A stretch of 64,000 nucleotides of DNA from Pseudo-nitzschia pungens (taxonomy: Eukaryota; Bacillariophyta; Bacillariophyceae; Bacillariales; Bacillariaceae), in assembly GCA_037355855.1 (NCBI GenBank), contig CM074759.1, positions 930,001-994,000 on the forward strand, given 5' to 3'. Positions 22,044 through 33,774 of this stretch are shown piece by piece; the stretch's first letter is position 1, and each line of letters starts with the position of its first letter. The notes below the pieces were generated by a model that was given only the letters and a program-made list of their open reading frames with translations, was not told the origin of the DNA and made no database searches. A program made the translations under genes and the position numbers.

Positions 22044-24996
22044 CTCTATGTCTATTTCTCAATTACTTTTACGAACCCAACGATGCAAAGTAAAGAGTTA
22101 AAATGATGGCTGTTTGTGTCAAAGCTGAGGAACTAGAAGTGGCTGTAACTTACTTCTTGTATTCGACTTGCGATTTTTTCGATCACAATCTTGTTACGCA
22201 CAACTTCGATTGGTGAGTAAACCTTGATCCGCAATCTTGTTGTCGCCACGACGCAATAATATCTGTACCGATACACAAACTGTTACTTTACTACTACGTA
22301 GTATTTTTTCACATCCTGAAGGATTTTCGACCGATGACTGGTCGTGGAAAATGGGGACTAAGTTTATTTCCGATTCAATCAAGTTTGAGCTTCCCCCTAA
22401 ACGACACATGCCGACTGATGCACGTCTCAAAGTCACGACTTGCGATTATTGGTGCAACATCTTTTCTCTTTCTTTCTTCATAGCATCATCTCCCTTACCA
22501 TAAGAGCGACTCATGTACAAATAGAAGTCCTGGATTACAAATTTTCCTTACTCTCCATTTCTGTTTCAGTTGAAAACAGTTGTGAAAAACAAATTTGTTG
22601 TATCACCAAAAGATTGTTCAACAACAATTTTGTGATGCTGTGGTTGTAAAAGTTCCCAAGTTTTAACCACTAATACCTGCATCCTGATTCAGAATCCTTA
22701 CAATAAGAATATGCTTGTCAAAAATGGGTTTTGAGTACAAGTAGTTCTAGGAATTGCGAATCACAACTTGTGTAGTAAGTTACTACTACATAATGTAATT
22801 GAAAAAAGGAAACAAGGAAAAAAGTAACGCAGTGCATACGAGTACGAGTACGAGTACGTACGTACTCCTCTTATGACATTTTTGAAAAAAAAATCTACAT
22901 GGTTGATTGATCTCTGAATGTTTTTCACTAACAAAATTTTTCCAACTCCACATACCGTACCGGTAAACCTTACGGGTAAGAAATCTTATTAAAATCTTAA
23001 AAGGTTTACCGTACACGGACCATTCCCTACCGGTATCGAACATGGTTGATTATTAAAATAATTATTTTTTGGACAAATTTGTTGAAAATTCCCCAAAAAT
23101 TCCGACTTGTGGGAGTGATAGCACAATGCCACCCTGTACGGTCGGACACAAGTACAAACAACTACGGCGCGGTTTTGTTGTTTTTCGTGCGCGAAGATAT
23201 CACTCAATTATGTAGAAGTACTTCGTACTCTACGGAAGAAAGAAACTGACCACGTTCTCCTACCGTATATGGTAACTTAGAACGTCATTCTGATGTTTGT
23301 TGTTGCACTTAAGTTGAACCCGACTCGCAAATAATTGAACATACCGTTTCGAATTATATAATGGATTGCAGTAAGACCTTAGTATTCAGGCAACCAGATG
23401 GCTAACAGGATGATTCATGATTCTTCTCATGTGCTTCACTTTTTGGTGGCGAGAAAGGGAAAAAGGAGCGTCCACACAAAATTATGAACCATCACTCTTA
23501 TTAAATAGTGTGTCATTCGTAGACACCCTCTTTCCGATGCGTAAGTTAGTGCGAAACGACGAAACAACAACCAATCACAAGGTAGCAGATGGCCAACAGT
23601 TACGGTGAACTTCACTTTTTGGTGGCGATCAGAGAAAAAAGGAGGATTTCCAACATAAGGAGCTATAATCAACTCTCTGAGGTGAATCTCTCTGGGCCTT
23701 TCAAAAGTGTGGAAGCTCCCATCCTTAGTTCTTTGCGTGGACAACTGGTGAACAAACCAACAAATTGAAAGTTGTTGACGAGAACTCGAAGCTCATATTT
23801 TCTCTGTTGCGTGGACTATTTCTCCCTTTGACTTTCTATCTACCCTTACGGCTGGCCATTCCAAAATTGAAACATGTTACAACAACCTATTCGGTAAGTG
23901 AAGTTAAGAGTTGCGAAAACACCACACAATTGAGAACCTTGTTGAGGAATAGAGACGATAGTACGATCGACGCTGCAAACACAATCATTACACTGGTTTA
24001 CCTAATTCTGCCACGCTTGTGGCATGCAACGGCGTCGCAGACTTAGGCAAGCCAATGTACCGTTTGGTGTTTGTATCGCATCTATCAGTTGATTGAAACT
24101 GGCGGTCGTGTTTCTGGAATGAAAGCAAAACATATCGAACTTTGTTGTTGTGTTGTTCCACCGCAGGACCAGATTTATGTTCCCGAAGACTTTGAAATTG
24201 AAAATTCACGTTGATGACACCGAGAAGTGAAAGATCGGCGACGAATGTATTTATTGGTGATGGGCCGAGCCAAGAATCGATAGCATACTGGATATGGCAC
24301 ATTTTTGCGGACAACTTCATGTCGAGCCATACTTTTTTCGCAATCTGTTGTGAAGAGCCAGCGGCGCTACCGACGATTTCCGAACAAGGGGTACAATTGG
24401 AATTCCAAAAGAATTCCAAATAATCATCGATCCATTTCACAAGTTGTTTTCAACAACGTTTTTGCGATGCCACCATGATGACTGTTATATGAAGTCAGGC
24501 ACCTCCACATGTTCTGAGTTTCTGTGCTCACTTGTTGCATAAGTTTTAGTGTTCGTCGGTAGTTTCAAACTACGGACCAGACACAGAATAAACTCTTATC
24601 TAGGATTATGATTGATTCGCAGGAAATGCTTGAAAAAACTTTTTGTTTGAGGAGTAAGGTTTACCGTATTGAGTATGAAGCGTGTACGATTCTTTCCATC
24701 ACGTGATTTTCCTTCGTGGAAATCAAAGGGACACGGAAGCAAGTTGAGCGAGCAAACGGGTAGTACTTTGGAAGACAATCCTACATTGTATCCTATTGGT
24801 GCGCTCCCATTCCAATAAAAATCTCGAAAGACCCTTTCATTCGCACAATGGAAGGCCCTGGTGCTTTCTCACACAGTAATTAGCTTTGTTTCGATAATGA
24901 TTGACTTGTGTTCTGCGAATACGTGGAAAAATGTATCACGCTCGACAAGATACTCGCACAAATCAAAGTCGGTGCGAACGGGTCATCAATTGACGT
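22044..24996. other. Intergenic DNA, no firm gene
   Basis: About 3 kb, AT-rich. Frames are short; the longest, on the minus strand at 23988-24440 (150 aa), starts with GTG and is not recognisable. CGAGTA repeats occur near 22838-22866. A direct repeat of CTTCACTTTTTGGTGGCGA is present near 23434 and 23611. I see no splice-linked coding region. Confidence 0.55.
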
Positions 24997-25725
24997 TTAC
25001 TGCTGCGACTTTGCCCATTCGGGACATTCGGACGATCCAAGCCAATCTTCCTCTTCCTTTGTAGTCGTCCTTCCTTTTTTCCCGTTTCTATGAGGGTAAT
25101 GCCCAAACTTTTTCAGTACTTCGGTGTGCTCAAGAAGATGGTTCTTCGACATGTCCCAAGGGAGGTTTGGACTGCACCGTGTTCCCCACTCGACTAATTC
25201 AAGGCACAATTCGTGGTCACTAATGCATTCGGAGTGAATTAGCGGCAAAGTCAACACAGAGGCATACATTGCATGGATTTCATTGGTCAAGGGTCCGTCC
25301 GACGAAGCTTCTAATGCCATTTCTTTCGCCAACCCAAGAGCAACACTGTCGTACTGGAATGCTTCTTCGGTACCACGAAAACAATTTCGACTCAACTGGT
25401 CACACAACAAAATTTGAGCGATTCTTCCGTCAGTAGTCCTCCATTCCTCCTCCGCAGACAACTTGTTACGACCTGCTTCTCGGATGACACCCTTGAATGG
25501 ATGACAGAGTTCGTCATAATCTTTGTGTCCTGAGTACCAAAAGGGAGCCATATTCTGTATAATATCTCCACCTCCAAGCAAATCTTTTGCGTTGGATGCC
25601 GCACAATCTATTCCGAAGAAAAATGACCGAACAGCTAGCTCACTTCTAGGATTCGCAAGCGCATTTTGGATGAACGGCTTCGACGCAAACTCTGCCACAG
25701 CAGCCGAAGTTAAACCAAATGCCAT
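24997..25725 (-). CDS. DUF924-family protein
   Basis: A 242-aa single-exon protein of the DUF924 family, an alpha-helical (TPR-like) family common in bacteria and present in algae and fungi; biochemical role unknown. Family landmarks are clear: FWY near residue 62, ILLCDQLSRNCFRG (about 105-118, matching the family's LLDQFPRNxFRG), the HSE motif in LPLIHSE (about 160-166), and the C-terminal FGHYPHRNGKKGRTTTKEE (about 207-226; family FGRFPHRNxxLGRxST). Length matches the usual 180-240 aa. A short N-terminal region could be a weak targeting sequence. The ATG at 25725 precedes the conserved region by a reasonable leader. A bacterial origin by old transfer is possible but not shown here. Confidence 0.88.
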   Translation of the reverse strand: MAFGLTSAAVAEFASKPFIQNALANPRSELAVRSFFFGIDCAASNAKDLLGGGDIIQNMAPFWYSGHKDYDELCHPFKGVIREAGRNKLSAEEEWRTTDGRIAQILLCDQLSRNCFRGTEEAFQYDSVALGLAKEMALEASSDGPLTNEIHAMYASVLTLPLIHSECISDHELCLELVEWGTRCSPNLPWDMSKNHLLEHTEVLKKFGHYPHRNGKKGRTTTKEEEDWLGSSECPEWAKSQQ

Positions 25726-25885
25726 GATGAACCTATCCTTCGACTCCCTCCGTAGGAATCCTTCGTTTCAAAATGGCTCTGTAGGTATTGGGTTTTGCCA
25801 TCCTGAGTTCGGAATACCGTATTGGATCGAGAAAAGAAAAATACAAGCAACCCTAACGGTATTAGTGCGGTGACTTGTAGTACAC

Positions 25886-26978
25886 GGACCTATAACAGTA
25901 AATAGTACTAATGGATTTGATTTTTACTTTTGTTCGGTACAAAATTTGGCGAACAGAAAATGAGTACTTGCGATCAGACCACACATGCTCCAACAGGCTC
26001 TAAAAATGACTTCGAATCGGATTAATAACGGTTCAAAACGTCAATAAAACGTCTATCAAATACTTAATACGTCAATAAAACGTCTATCAAATACTTCGTA
26101 CTACTTAATACGGTGATTCATTATGAAAAAATAATAATAATACGGTGATTCATTATGAAATAATAATAACACGTTGATTCAAATCGAATTCCGAAGTAAA
26201 CCTACTTTTTTTTTAACACGGTGATTCATGTTTAAACATATACTTCGTAAACGTTGATTCAAATAACATGTTTATTCAATACTGATACATATCTATCTAA
26301 TATTATTTAAGATGGTGATTCATTCTCTCAAGTAAAAAGATGTTGATTCAATACTGATACACATCAAATAACATATCGAGGTACATATCTATCGAATAAC
26401 ATGTTTGAAAGACGTTGATATTAATAACATCATATTCATTCGATACTGACGCACCTCTATTGGAAATTTAACACAATGATTTGTTATCTAGAGTACCGTA
26501 TTGAATACTATTTAAGACGGTGATTCGAAATTTAACACCGTGATTTGTTATCTAGAGTATTGAATATTTAAGACGGTGATTCATACCGTACTGTGTTAAT
26601 CTTGAATTTGATGTTTGAATCACCGTCGTTCCATAAATGCACATGATATGTATCATGTGCATTATTACATAGTATCATGTGCATTAATATTTGAAATGTC
26701 CGTTCATCATTAATTAAAATTGTAATTAGGGTATTTTTAACAGTTACAAATAATAATAACGTTTAGAAGGGTCTGATCTAAAGTAACTTCTGCACCTCGA
26801 TGGGCAGAAATGTCCGATATAAAGTACACGTAATCACGGTTGAGGCGGAAAATGGATAAATGGAAGCTGCATAGTATCGTATTTGTCTGATCGCTAGTAC
26901 ACGAAATTTAACCGTCCAGATTTGTACGGATTCAAAGTAAAAAAAAAATCCATTAGTACTATTTACTGTTATAGGTCC
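25886..26978. mobile_element. Mutator-like non-autonomous element (1.09 kb, 10-bp TSD)
   Basis: Both flanks carry the exact 10-bp direct repeat TGTAGTACAC (25876-25885 and 26979-26988). Immediately inside, the left end (GGACCTATAACAGTAAATAG and 13 more bases) is perfectly inverted at the right end; weaker inverted similarity continues for about 110 bp (for example GCGATCAGAC on both arms). Long terminal inverted repeats with a target duplication of about 9-11 bp are typical of Mutator-like elements. The interior is not coding: it is a degenerate array of GGTGATTCAT / GTTGATTCAA motifs in AT-rich DNA, plus a palindrome around 26635-26665. Confidence 0.85.
26030..26640. repeat. Degenerate GGTGATTCAT array inside the element
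   Basis: The motif (A)CGGTGATTCAT or ACGTTGATTCAA recurs more than ten times at irregular spacing, mixed with AATAATAAT and ACATATCTATC segments. It looks like a satellite-type array carried by the element 25886-26978. Similar GTGATTCATTA motifs occur near the right end of the element at 13988-14652. Confidence 0.7.
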
Positions 26979-27529
26979 TGTAGTACACTTCTGATGATAT
27001 TATTGCCAGAAGTCGAAAGCATAACAGCGGATTGACATTTGGGTTCTTCGTTTATGACTCTGGGATTGACGAATACTACCGGTACGTATTACTGTCGTGG
27101 GAATGTTTGGAAATGGGGGATCTTTTCTCAAAAAAGAAATCGACGAGAAAAATTGCCCCTCATGGCCCAAAGAGACGTGCTAGCCATCCGCACCTCGCAG
27201 TCACTCACAGTGCTACGGTACTTGTACCGTATCGAATCGGATGGATTTTTCTTTCAACCAGAGCAATAACACAAATACAACTATCCGTAAGGTAACTTAC
27301 TTCGGACCTCGGTACGTAACTACAGTAGTTCCAGGGGTACGCACTTCGTTGTTGTAAAACAATCTCAACAGACCTCGTCGTCACGTACAACAGCTGCGAC
27401 TCGTTTCGTCACCATTAGTTCTAGATCAAGAACTGTGTCTAGTGTCTATTCTGAAACCGAAAAATCTAAATCGTGACCACCGAAACAAACGAAGAATCGC
27501 CGATTCTAGGTGACAACGCACACGCAACA

Positions 27530-28082
27530 ATGTCTGCTGCCAAAAGTGCGATCACTCATCGCATTCATGCATGCGAAATCGAAGTGACGTTCCCCACAAA
27601 TCTCCAAGCAGATCAAGCGCTTCGAATTTTACAAGTAGACCGTGAACCTACCGACCGCGTTTCAAAATCTTTCCAGTTGATCAAGCCAGAGGAAAGCGAA
27701 GAAGATGGCAAGAAGAAAGGGAATGAACCTATTTACAAATTAAAAGTGTGAGTACTGCAGCTTTTTTGGCTGTTCGAAAATCCATCATCCGATGTTGTAC
27801 CGTCTCTAGGGTCATGATCCGGGGAGAATTCGTTATGATGTCAGTCAAAAGAACGGAAAAGTTGGAAAATATAATGATACTTACGCCATCAACTGCTGAA
27901 TATCTTTCTTGAACGTGACTTGAAACCATCGAATGATATGGAAAATATGGTATGACAAAAAATGGAATGGCAGCCGATTCGAAAGCAAAGAACTAAAGAT
28001 GATTCGAGTAGCAGTATCGTCATTTTACGATTATTTGGTGGTTGTCTTGAAGACTCTGCAAGAATTTGACCCGACAATATAA
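27530..28082 (+). CDS. PCC1: KEOPS/EKC complex subunit Pcc1 (LAGE3-like), two exons
   Basis: Small subunit of the KEOPS complex, which makes the t6A modification of tRNAs; in other eukaryotes Pcc1 is the dimerisation subunit. I join 27530-27747 to 27974-28082 (donor GTGAGT, acceptor GGCAG, phase kept), giving 108 aa, a normal Pcc1 length. The family pattern is visible: HACEIEVTFPTNLQADQALR (strand 1 and helix 1), ILQVDREP, then YKLKV and, across the splice, RFESKELKMIRVAVSSF (expected FxAxDxKxLRxxVxxF), then a final helix DYLVVVLKTLQEF. The frame is open upstream to 27473, but the first ATG is 27530 and the family needs no extension. A 13-residue charged insert (EESEEDGKKKGNE) lies between the strands. 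Without the second exon the fold would be incomplete, which supports the join. Confidence 0.88.
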
Positions 28083-29776
28083 CTCTCAAGTACGTCGGGT
28101 TTGTTTGCTCTCGGTGCCATGTTTGTGCGGTAGAAAAATGTCACAGAGAACAATATTCCTTTGTTCTCAAGAGAAATAAGATTATTTTATGTTGAGTGGG
28201 AGCACTGTGACTTTTTGTAAATCTACTTCTTCACTTTACCTTCGAAACAGGAGTCAATCCCCTGAACGACGACCTTTCTCTCTTTCTCGATGATAACATT
28301 TAGACTGCCGACCTCGGGTTCAAAGAGCTAAGAGTTGAGCTCGTGTTTTCATACTGGTCCGCTTTTCAAAAAATGATTAAAAATGCGAAATCCAAAAGAC
28401 AAGATGGAGCAATATAATATCCACCATAACTTGTCAAACATCATTTGTTTCTGTGAAAGATGCTGGCAAGAGCAATCTGCTCCGATTGGTTGCCTGACGT
28501 CTTTGAAGATTTTTGACCCTACTAGCAACACATGGCTTGCCCTACTGAGTGCTGAGCCTTGAAGACCAATAGAAATGTAACCCTTTTGTTGTTACAAGTC
28601 AGAAAGCAAAGGAAAAAACACATGTGTCATCATGATGAGATCACTGATGGAGTGCAATTTTATTATAGAAAAGTATTTCAAAAAGATGAACTGAAAGCAT
28701 CTCTTCATCCTGAATCCTTTTGTAAACGAGTGCTGAACATGCGATTATGGTACTATGAGTCAATGAGAATATTGCCAAGATTTGTTTGTTTCCATAAAGA
28801 TTATGCTTGTTCTCGTACTATGCACTCCTCGTTGCTTGAGCACTGGGACAATGAAACTCGTTCTTGGAACAGGAGACAATAATATACTACGGCTGTACTA
28901 CATGACATGAGATGATCATCATGCTGCCATCCATACTAAATACGTAGTACTAGCTAGTGTGGACTTCACTGGCGGCGAATTTTTTCTTGCATCATTCGAG
29001 CAACATTGTGTGTACCGGTGTGTACGTGGATGTGAAGCAATTATGGATTAGCTTGGAGATGTCAGAAGCTCATCCCATATCGTACCGTACACTCCAGTAT
29101 CACTAGGTCCTAAGGTTTACCGTATGCCAAGTATCATTCCGCATCACTGAACGAACTCGAGTGTGCAAGTAATTACTCGTCAGTCTATTATTACTACTTG
29201 TAATACGTAGTATACGTACCGGACGAAGTACTTTGTACGAAGTACTTTGTACGAAGTACTTTGTACGAAGTACTTTGTACGAAGTACTTTGTACGAAGTA
29301 CTCGTATTAAATAATAGGAACACATCGCAGACCATGCGAAAAAAATGATCATGGCACGCTAATTATTACTTCGTATTTTTTGTGTGTGGCTGCCAATGCT
29401 CATTCTTACTTTTTGGTTCGCAGGTTTTTGTTGTCCTTAGTTGATCAATCGTGATACCCATACCGGTACCGGTACGTATCCTTTTTTCATTCCCGCCCGA
29501 CCGAGACAAAAAATTCGTTGCTGCAAACTAGTCGTTGTAGCTCAGGTTTCTCGGTTTATTGCCTCAAAATAATTCAAATTCCCAGGAACGTTCTTTGACA
29601 TAATTCATCACAATGTTGTCTCCGATTTTCATCGATGATTCGGAACAACCCATCAAGACTAACGGTACTGGTATAGAATAGTCCTAAACGGAATTTCTTC
29701 TCTCATTAGAATCACTATTGTGCGGTGACGATATGATCATCTCAAATCACAACAGTGTTTTGTAGGCGATACAACA
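28083..29776. other. Intergenic DNA with a 14-bp tandem repeat
   Basis: No supported gene. A 107-codon plus frame near 28559-28882 lacks an ATG start and is not recognisable. The region carries a 14-bp tandem array at 29225-29302 and several GTAC-rich motifs. Confidence 0.6.
29225..29302. repeat. 14-bp tandem array (GAAGTACTTTGTAC)
   Basis: Five perfect copies of GAAGTACTTTGTAC plus a partial sixth copy. Each unit contains the palindromes AGTACT and GTAC, so the array can fold back on itself. Confidence 0.95.
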
Positions 29777-32086
29777 ATGACAACGACGACTCAATTCGAT
29801 CGATGTCTAATCGATTTGTGTCGGCAACTTGATTACGACAGAGAGGATGTTGATCCCGGTCCAGACGACGAGAGTAATTCTTTCGAGGGACAGGGTGCAT
29901 TATCCTTGCTTTCTCTGCCACTTTCTGACTACACAAAAGAGGAGCTTCAGTATCTTTCTTCATCTCTTGGCAATGCTCGCGTTGGTCGCCTCGAAATCGA
30001 GGGAGTTGACGATTTGGACTGGGATGCTATTTTGAATAGTAAAAATTCCGCACTGTATGATCTCCAAGTCACAGTGAGATCATCTCGAGCTTTAGTACAC
30101 CTCATGAAGTCTCTTTGTCGGAACCAAAATCTATCAAGCCTTGAACTTGACTATTACCATCTCGATGAAGGCACGCAAGGTCATTTTGGGGACAGTGAAT
30201 GCGACAACGACGAAAGTGAGGATGAAAATGATGTACCTCCCAACAACATACTTTCGACAAACACATCTCCATCGCCGTTGACCACCCACGATTTGTTTTT
30301 TGAAGCTCTGATGCCTCTACACCATGTTGTTCTTAGGGGAATAACTCCGTCGAGACAATCGCCTTCTACGACATTCGAGGATCGGACTATACCATGTTCG
30401 TGGGAACATTTGACGATAGAAGATTGTGATCTGACAGGGGGAAACATGGTATGGCTCGCTTCATGTATCACAAACTTACAGGAGATAGTAGTACACAACT
30501 GTCAGGTATCTGGACCGACGATAAGAATCCTAGCAGAAGCATACTTGACCGCCTCAACTTGCACCGGGAGTTCTCGGAAACCAAATGGACGATACGAAAC
30601 AAGAAAAGTACGACCAAAGAGCGCTTTACAAGTGTTGGATCTTTCGAATAATGAGTGGATACTACCTTCATGTGGCGACGGGAGAGCGTCGGACAATGCG
30701 CTATACTCTGAAGATTCTAATTTTCTTCGTGAGCGAAGCTTGGCGCTACCCTCTCCCTCCTGCATGGTATTCCTTTCCTCGTGGTTGGATTCGCTTTCCA
30801 ACCTCGTCGAACTCAATTTGTCCCACAATCCGCAGCTTTTTTGTAGAGGGATATTTGAAGATACGAACCGAGGAATGGTTGACCTATGTGGGACTGTGAA
30901 TCAATCATTGAAACGCATGAGTCTCCGTCATTGTAACTTGATACCCAATGACCTGCATCACCTAGTCAACACCTTTTGTTGGCTAGAAGCATTAGACCTA
31001 TCGGAAAATCCAGATTTAACAGACAATCTTCTACCACTTTCTCAATTGGAACATTTGACAGAGCTAGTTCTGGAGAATATGGTGATAAGCGACTCAAACG
31101 ACACATTTGAATTCGAAAGGCTTTTGTGCGACGAAGATTTTGATTTGGAAGCAATGGAGCAAGGGTTAACAGATCTTTTGTTTGAGTTACTAAATGGTGA
31201 GAGTCCAAGCTTCCTCGATTTCGATGGCTGTTCAAGAAGCACAGAATTTTGCAGGCGTCGACGGAGACCTTTGGAGCGTCTAAATTTATCTGGAAACGTT
31301 TTAAGTAGAAACACTTTGAGGGTGTTGTCAATGTTCGAGGCACTGAAAGTTCTCATCCTGATGGGTTGTCAAATCAATGACGATGGAGTTGTCGAATTAT
31401 TGAGTGATACTAAAACCGGCAGTCGGAATCATTCATCGTTGACAGAATTGTACCTAGCGTCGAACACCATTGGTGATATTGGTGTTTTGGCACTTGCCCG
31501 ACGCTTGAGGGAGGAACATCTACCACGACTAAAGGTTTTAGATATTGGATCAAGTGCAATCTCAGTCGATGCATTTCGAGTCTTCGTTGAGAACGGTGTT
31601 GTGCATTCAAAACGACTTGAATCGGTTGAGGTGTCTAACGCTGGAGCAATTACTCAGATTCAGAAGCAAACTTGGAACGCATTGGAAAACTTGATGGAGC
31701 ACAATCTTTTATTGAATCAAGCTGGGCGGTTTACTCTGTACATGGACTGTAATAGCATTGGGGATGAACGACAAGATGACGCATTGTGTAATCCTCAAAG
31801 AAATTTCGATTATGGCAACGACAGGAACCAATCTATCACCTGTAGGATGGGAATATCCAACTATTTGTGGCCATACATCTTGGAAGACGCGGATTCGATC
31901 TATGGCCCCGACGCTGTGTTTCACTTTTTGCACAAACGCCCAGACTTGATTCTGGCTCCGAACCAATCATCTTATGGATCATCATTCAAAAGTAGTTATC
32001 AAGATGATTCAATCACACCGCTCAAGTCTACCACGCAAAGACGGAATAGTCCCAAGTGCGTCACTGATATTGCTGCACAGTTCTAG
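29777..32086 (+). CDS. Leucine-rich-repeat protein (RNI-like)
   Basis: A 769-aa single-exon protein with irregular leucine-rich repeats of the ribonuclease-inhibitor type, likely a protein-interaction scaffold. Repeats are clear in the middle and second half: LQVLDLSNNEW, LVELNLSHNPQ, LKRMSLRHCNL, LEALDLSENPDL, LERLNLSGNVL, LKVLILMGCQINDDGVVELL, LTELYLASNTIGDIGVLALARRL and LKVLDIGSSAIS. The N-terminal 150 residues are more divergent but contain LSSLELDYYHLDE. An acidic loop (about residues 137-150) follows. There is no signal peptide or membrane helix. The last 100 residues lie outside the repeats and include NYLWPYILEDADSIYGPDAV, a segment that recurs in my memory of other diatom LRR proteins but is not a named domain. 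Partner and role unknown. Confidence 0.88.
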   Translation: MTTTTQFDRCLIDLCRQLDYDREDVDPGPDDESNSFEGQGALSLLSLPLSDYTKEELQYLSSSLGNARVGRLEIEGVDDLDWDAILNSKNSALYDLQVTVRSSRALVHLMKSLCRNQNLSSLELDYYHLDEGTQGHFGDSECDNDESEDENDVPPNNILSTNTSPSPLTTHDLFFEALMPLHHVVLRGITPSRQSPSTTFEDRTIPCSWEHLTIEDCDLTGGNMVWLASCITNLQEIVVHNCQVSGPTIRILAEAYLTASTCTGSSRKPNGRYETRKVRPKSALQVLDLSNNEWILPSCGDGRASDNALYSEDSNFLRERSLALPSPSCMVFLSSWLDSLSNLVELNLSHNPQLFCRGIFEDTNRGMVDLCGTVNQSLKRMSLRHCNLIPNDLHHLVNTFCWLEALDLSENPDLTDNLLPLSQLEHLTELVLENMVISDSNDTFEFERLLCDEDFDLEAMEQGLTDLLFELLNGESPSFLDFDGCSRSTEFCRRRRRPLERLNLSGNVLSRNTLRVLSMFEALKVLILMGCQINDDGVVELLSDTKTGSRNHSSLTELYLASNTIGDIGVLALARRLREEHLPRLKVLDIGSSAISVDAFRVFVENGVVHSKRLESVEVSNAGAITQIQKQTWNALENLMEHNLLLNQAGRFTLYMDCNSIGDERQDDALCNPQRNFDYGNDRNQSITCRMGISNYLWPYILEDADSIYGPDAVFHFLHKRPDLILAPNQSSYGSSFKSSYQDDSITPLKSTTQRRNSPKCVTDIAAQF

Positions 32087-33774
32087 TTGATACGTTAGTA
32101 TCTGATAAGTTTTGAAGTTTTTGTGGTGGTAGCGGAAGTAGCACTGATCATGCAAGGAACTTCGTAGAAGCTTAGGACCAAGAAGTAATGTGTTACTGTT
32201 GTTCTTATTCTTTTGTAGACTGAACATCACTGTGATGAAACAAACGACTCACACTGGGAGTGACCTTTTTGTACCAGTACAATAATTCATGACCCGCCGT
32301 CAACAGTTCCGACAAAGCGAGGCTCAATACGAAATAATTACGATGATGTAATAGAGTATCGTAAGTCAAAGCTTTTTAAATAATAGAAAATACGACTACA
32401 TTGGGTGCAATATGTAACATCTTACTTTCTCTTTTCGAAGCCAACTGTGTTTTGAACCTTTCCAGTTCGAGAAAAATATCATTATCCCGCATACAATTGC
32501 GGCAATACCAGTTCTCACTTCCGCTGCCAAACAGCTTCCACCTATGCAGGTGCACTGCAATCCCTCATAAATAAATAATGACAGCGGGGAGAGCCTTCGA
32601 ATCCGATATTATTGCTCGATGAATTTTGAGAACGGGATGAAATTTCGTATGGTATGACTGTGTAGTACACATTAGCACCTATTACTATGTGGTTCATTTT
32701 AAAATATACGATATGCAGCGTACATGTACCGCTACAATAATAAAGAAACACAGAAAAAGCAACATCTGTTCCACCTTTCAGCGGGTAAGATTACTTACTG
32801 TTTCCGAAAAGACAATTCATTATTCCTATGATTTCATTTCCGTTCCAAGATGGGAATGATCATCCTGGAATCTCCTACTACAAAATTCCTAACAGCTGTC
32901 CTCAAGTTCACGTAGAAATTAGTACATAGGCGCGTAGAACCAACGGACAGCTGTTAGGAATTTTGTAGTATCCATTCGAAATTCCGTTTTCTTATTGTTT
33001 GTTTGACAACAAATCCGTATCAGAATTTACGCCCGAAGGGTTTCAATCCACGACCAAAACCATCTGCAATTCCTACTGGTAGAACGCTCGTGTCTCTTCC
33101 ACAGTTGCTTGAAGCGCGACCAGTACCATAATTAACCAATCCAGACCGTCAGCGCACCGCAGCAATAAACTACGGTACGAGTCCGGTTAGCATGAAGCAG
33201 CATGCATGCACTTTACGGAAGAAGGTTGGTGCGGCTTTTATGTGTTCGTACCGTTTGGTGTTTCTTAATGAAACATTGTTGTCACAGCAGAACACGTTGA
33301 ATACCGGTACAAGTAATAGGCATCTCTCATTATTTTTTGTCTATTGTATTGAATGTTACACGTACAGTACCAGAAATTACTATTTTAAAAACCGGACCCG
33401 TGGACTGGTTTTCGAATATTCATCCTCACTGTCTCACAAAAAATAATAATCCGTTTCAATCCAAAAAAGCAAACCTGTTACATTCACCAATCACTTAATA
33501 ATTTGCAACACATTTCTTTCGCTGCTGCGGTGAGTTTTGCCTGCCCTTTGATCAATCGCAGCGACCGAGGTTTTGTTTCGAAACAGGATTATTTTTGTTT
33601 CGTTGAGATGATAGGTTGTTGATACCAGAACAACCATTGCGTTGTAGATGATGTTGCCATGGCGTTTGGGTGAAATTCTTGATCTGCCTTCGTGCCGGGC
33701 AGAACTCTCCTTCCGTTCCATTTGATTGCGCTCACCCCTCTCTCCATGCCAACACACAATGATAGCAAAGAGGC
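32087..33774. other. Intergenic DNA with a MITE, no gene seen
   Basis: AT-rich gap between two plus-strand genes. It contains MITE copy B (32876-32970). Other frames are under 90 aa and have no recognisable motif. The last few hundred bases would hold the promoter of the MORN-repeat gene. Confidence 0.6.
32876..32970. mobile_element. MITE copy B, perfect 26-bp inverted ends
   Basis: A 95-bp element whose first 26 bases (beginning TACTACAAAATTCCTAAC) are the exact reverse complement of its last 26. Taking the outermost TA as the target duplication leaves 24-bp inverted repeats starting CTACAAAATTCC. The interior (TTCACGTAGAAAT, then GCGTAGAACCAA) matches copy A at 1346-1446, so the two share a source. 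The perfect ends suggest it is the younger copy. Confidence 0.85.

Larger units (their letters stand above)
25726..27529. other. Intergenic DNA dominated by a transposon-like element
   Basis: Most of this gap is the inverted-repeat element 25886-26978. The remaining 550 bases up to the Pcc1 start hold short frames with no recognised content and probably include the Pcc1 promoter. Confidence 0.7.

Noticed and set aside
23988..24440. A 150-codon minus-strand frame
   Set aside because: It begins with GTG, has no recognisable family and no splice signals that would supply a start.
28559..28882. A 107-codon plus-strand frame
   Set aside because: It lacks an ATG at its start, sits in AT-rich DNA and matches nothing known to me.
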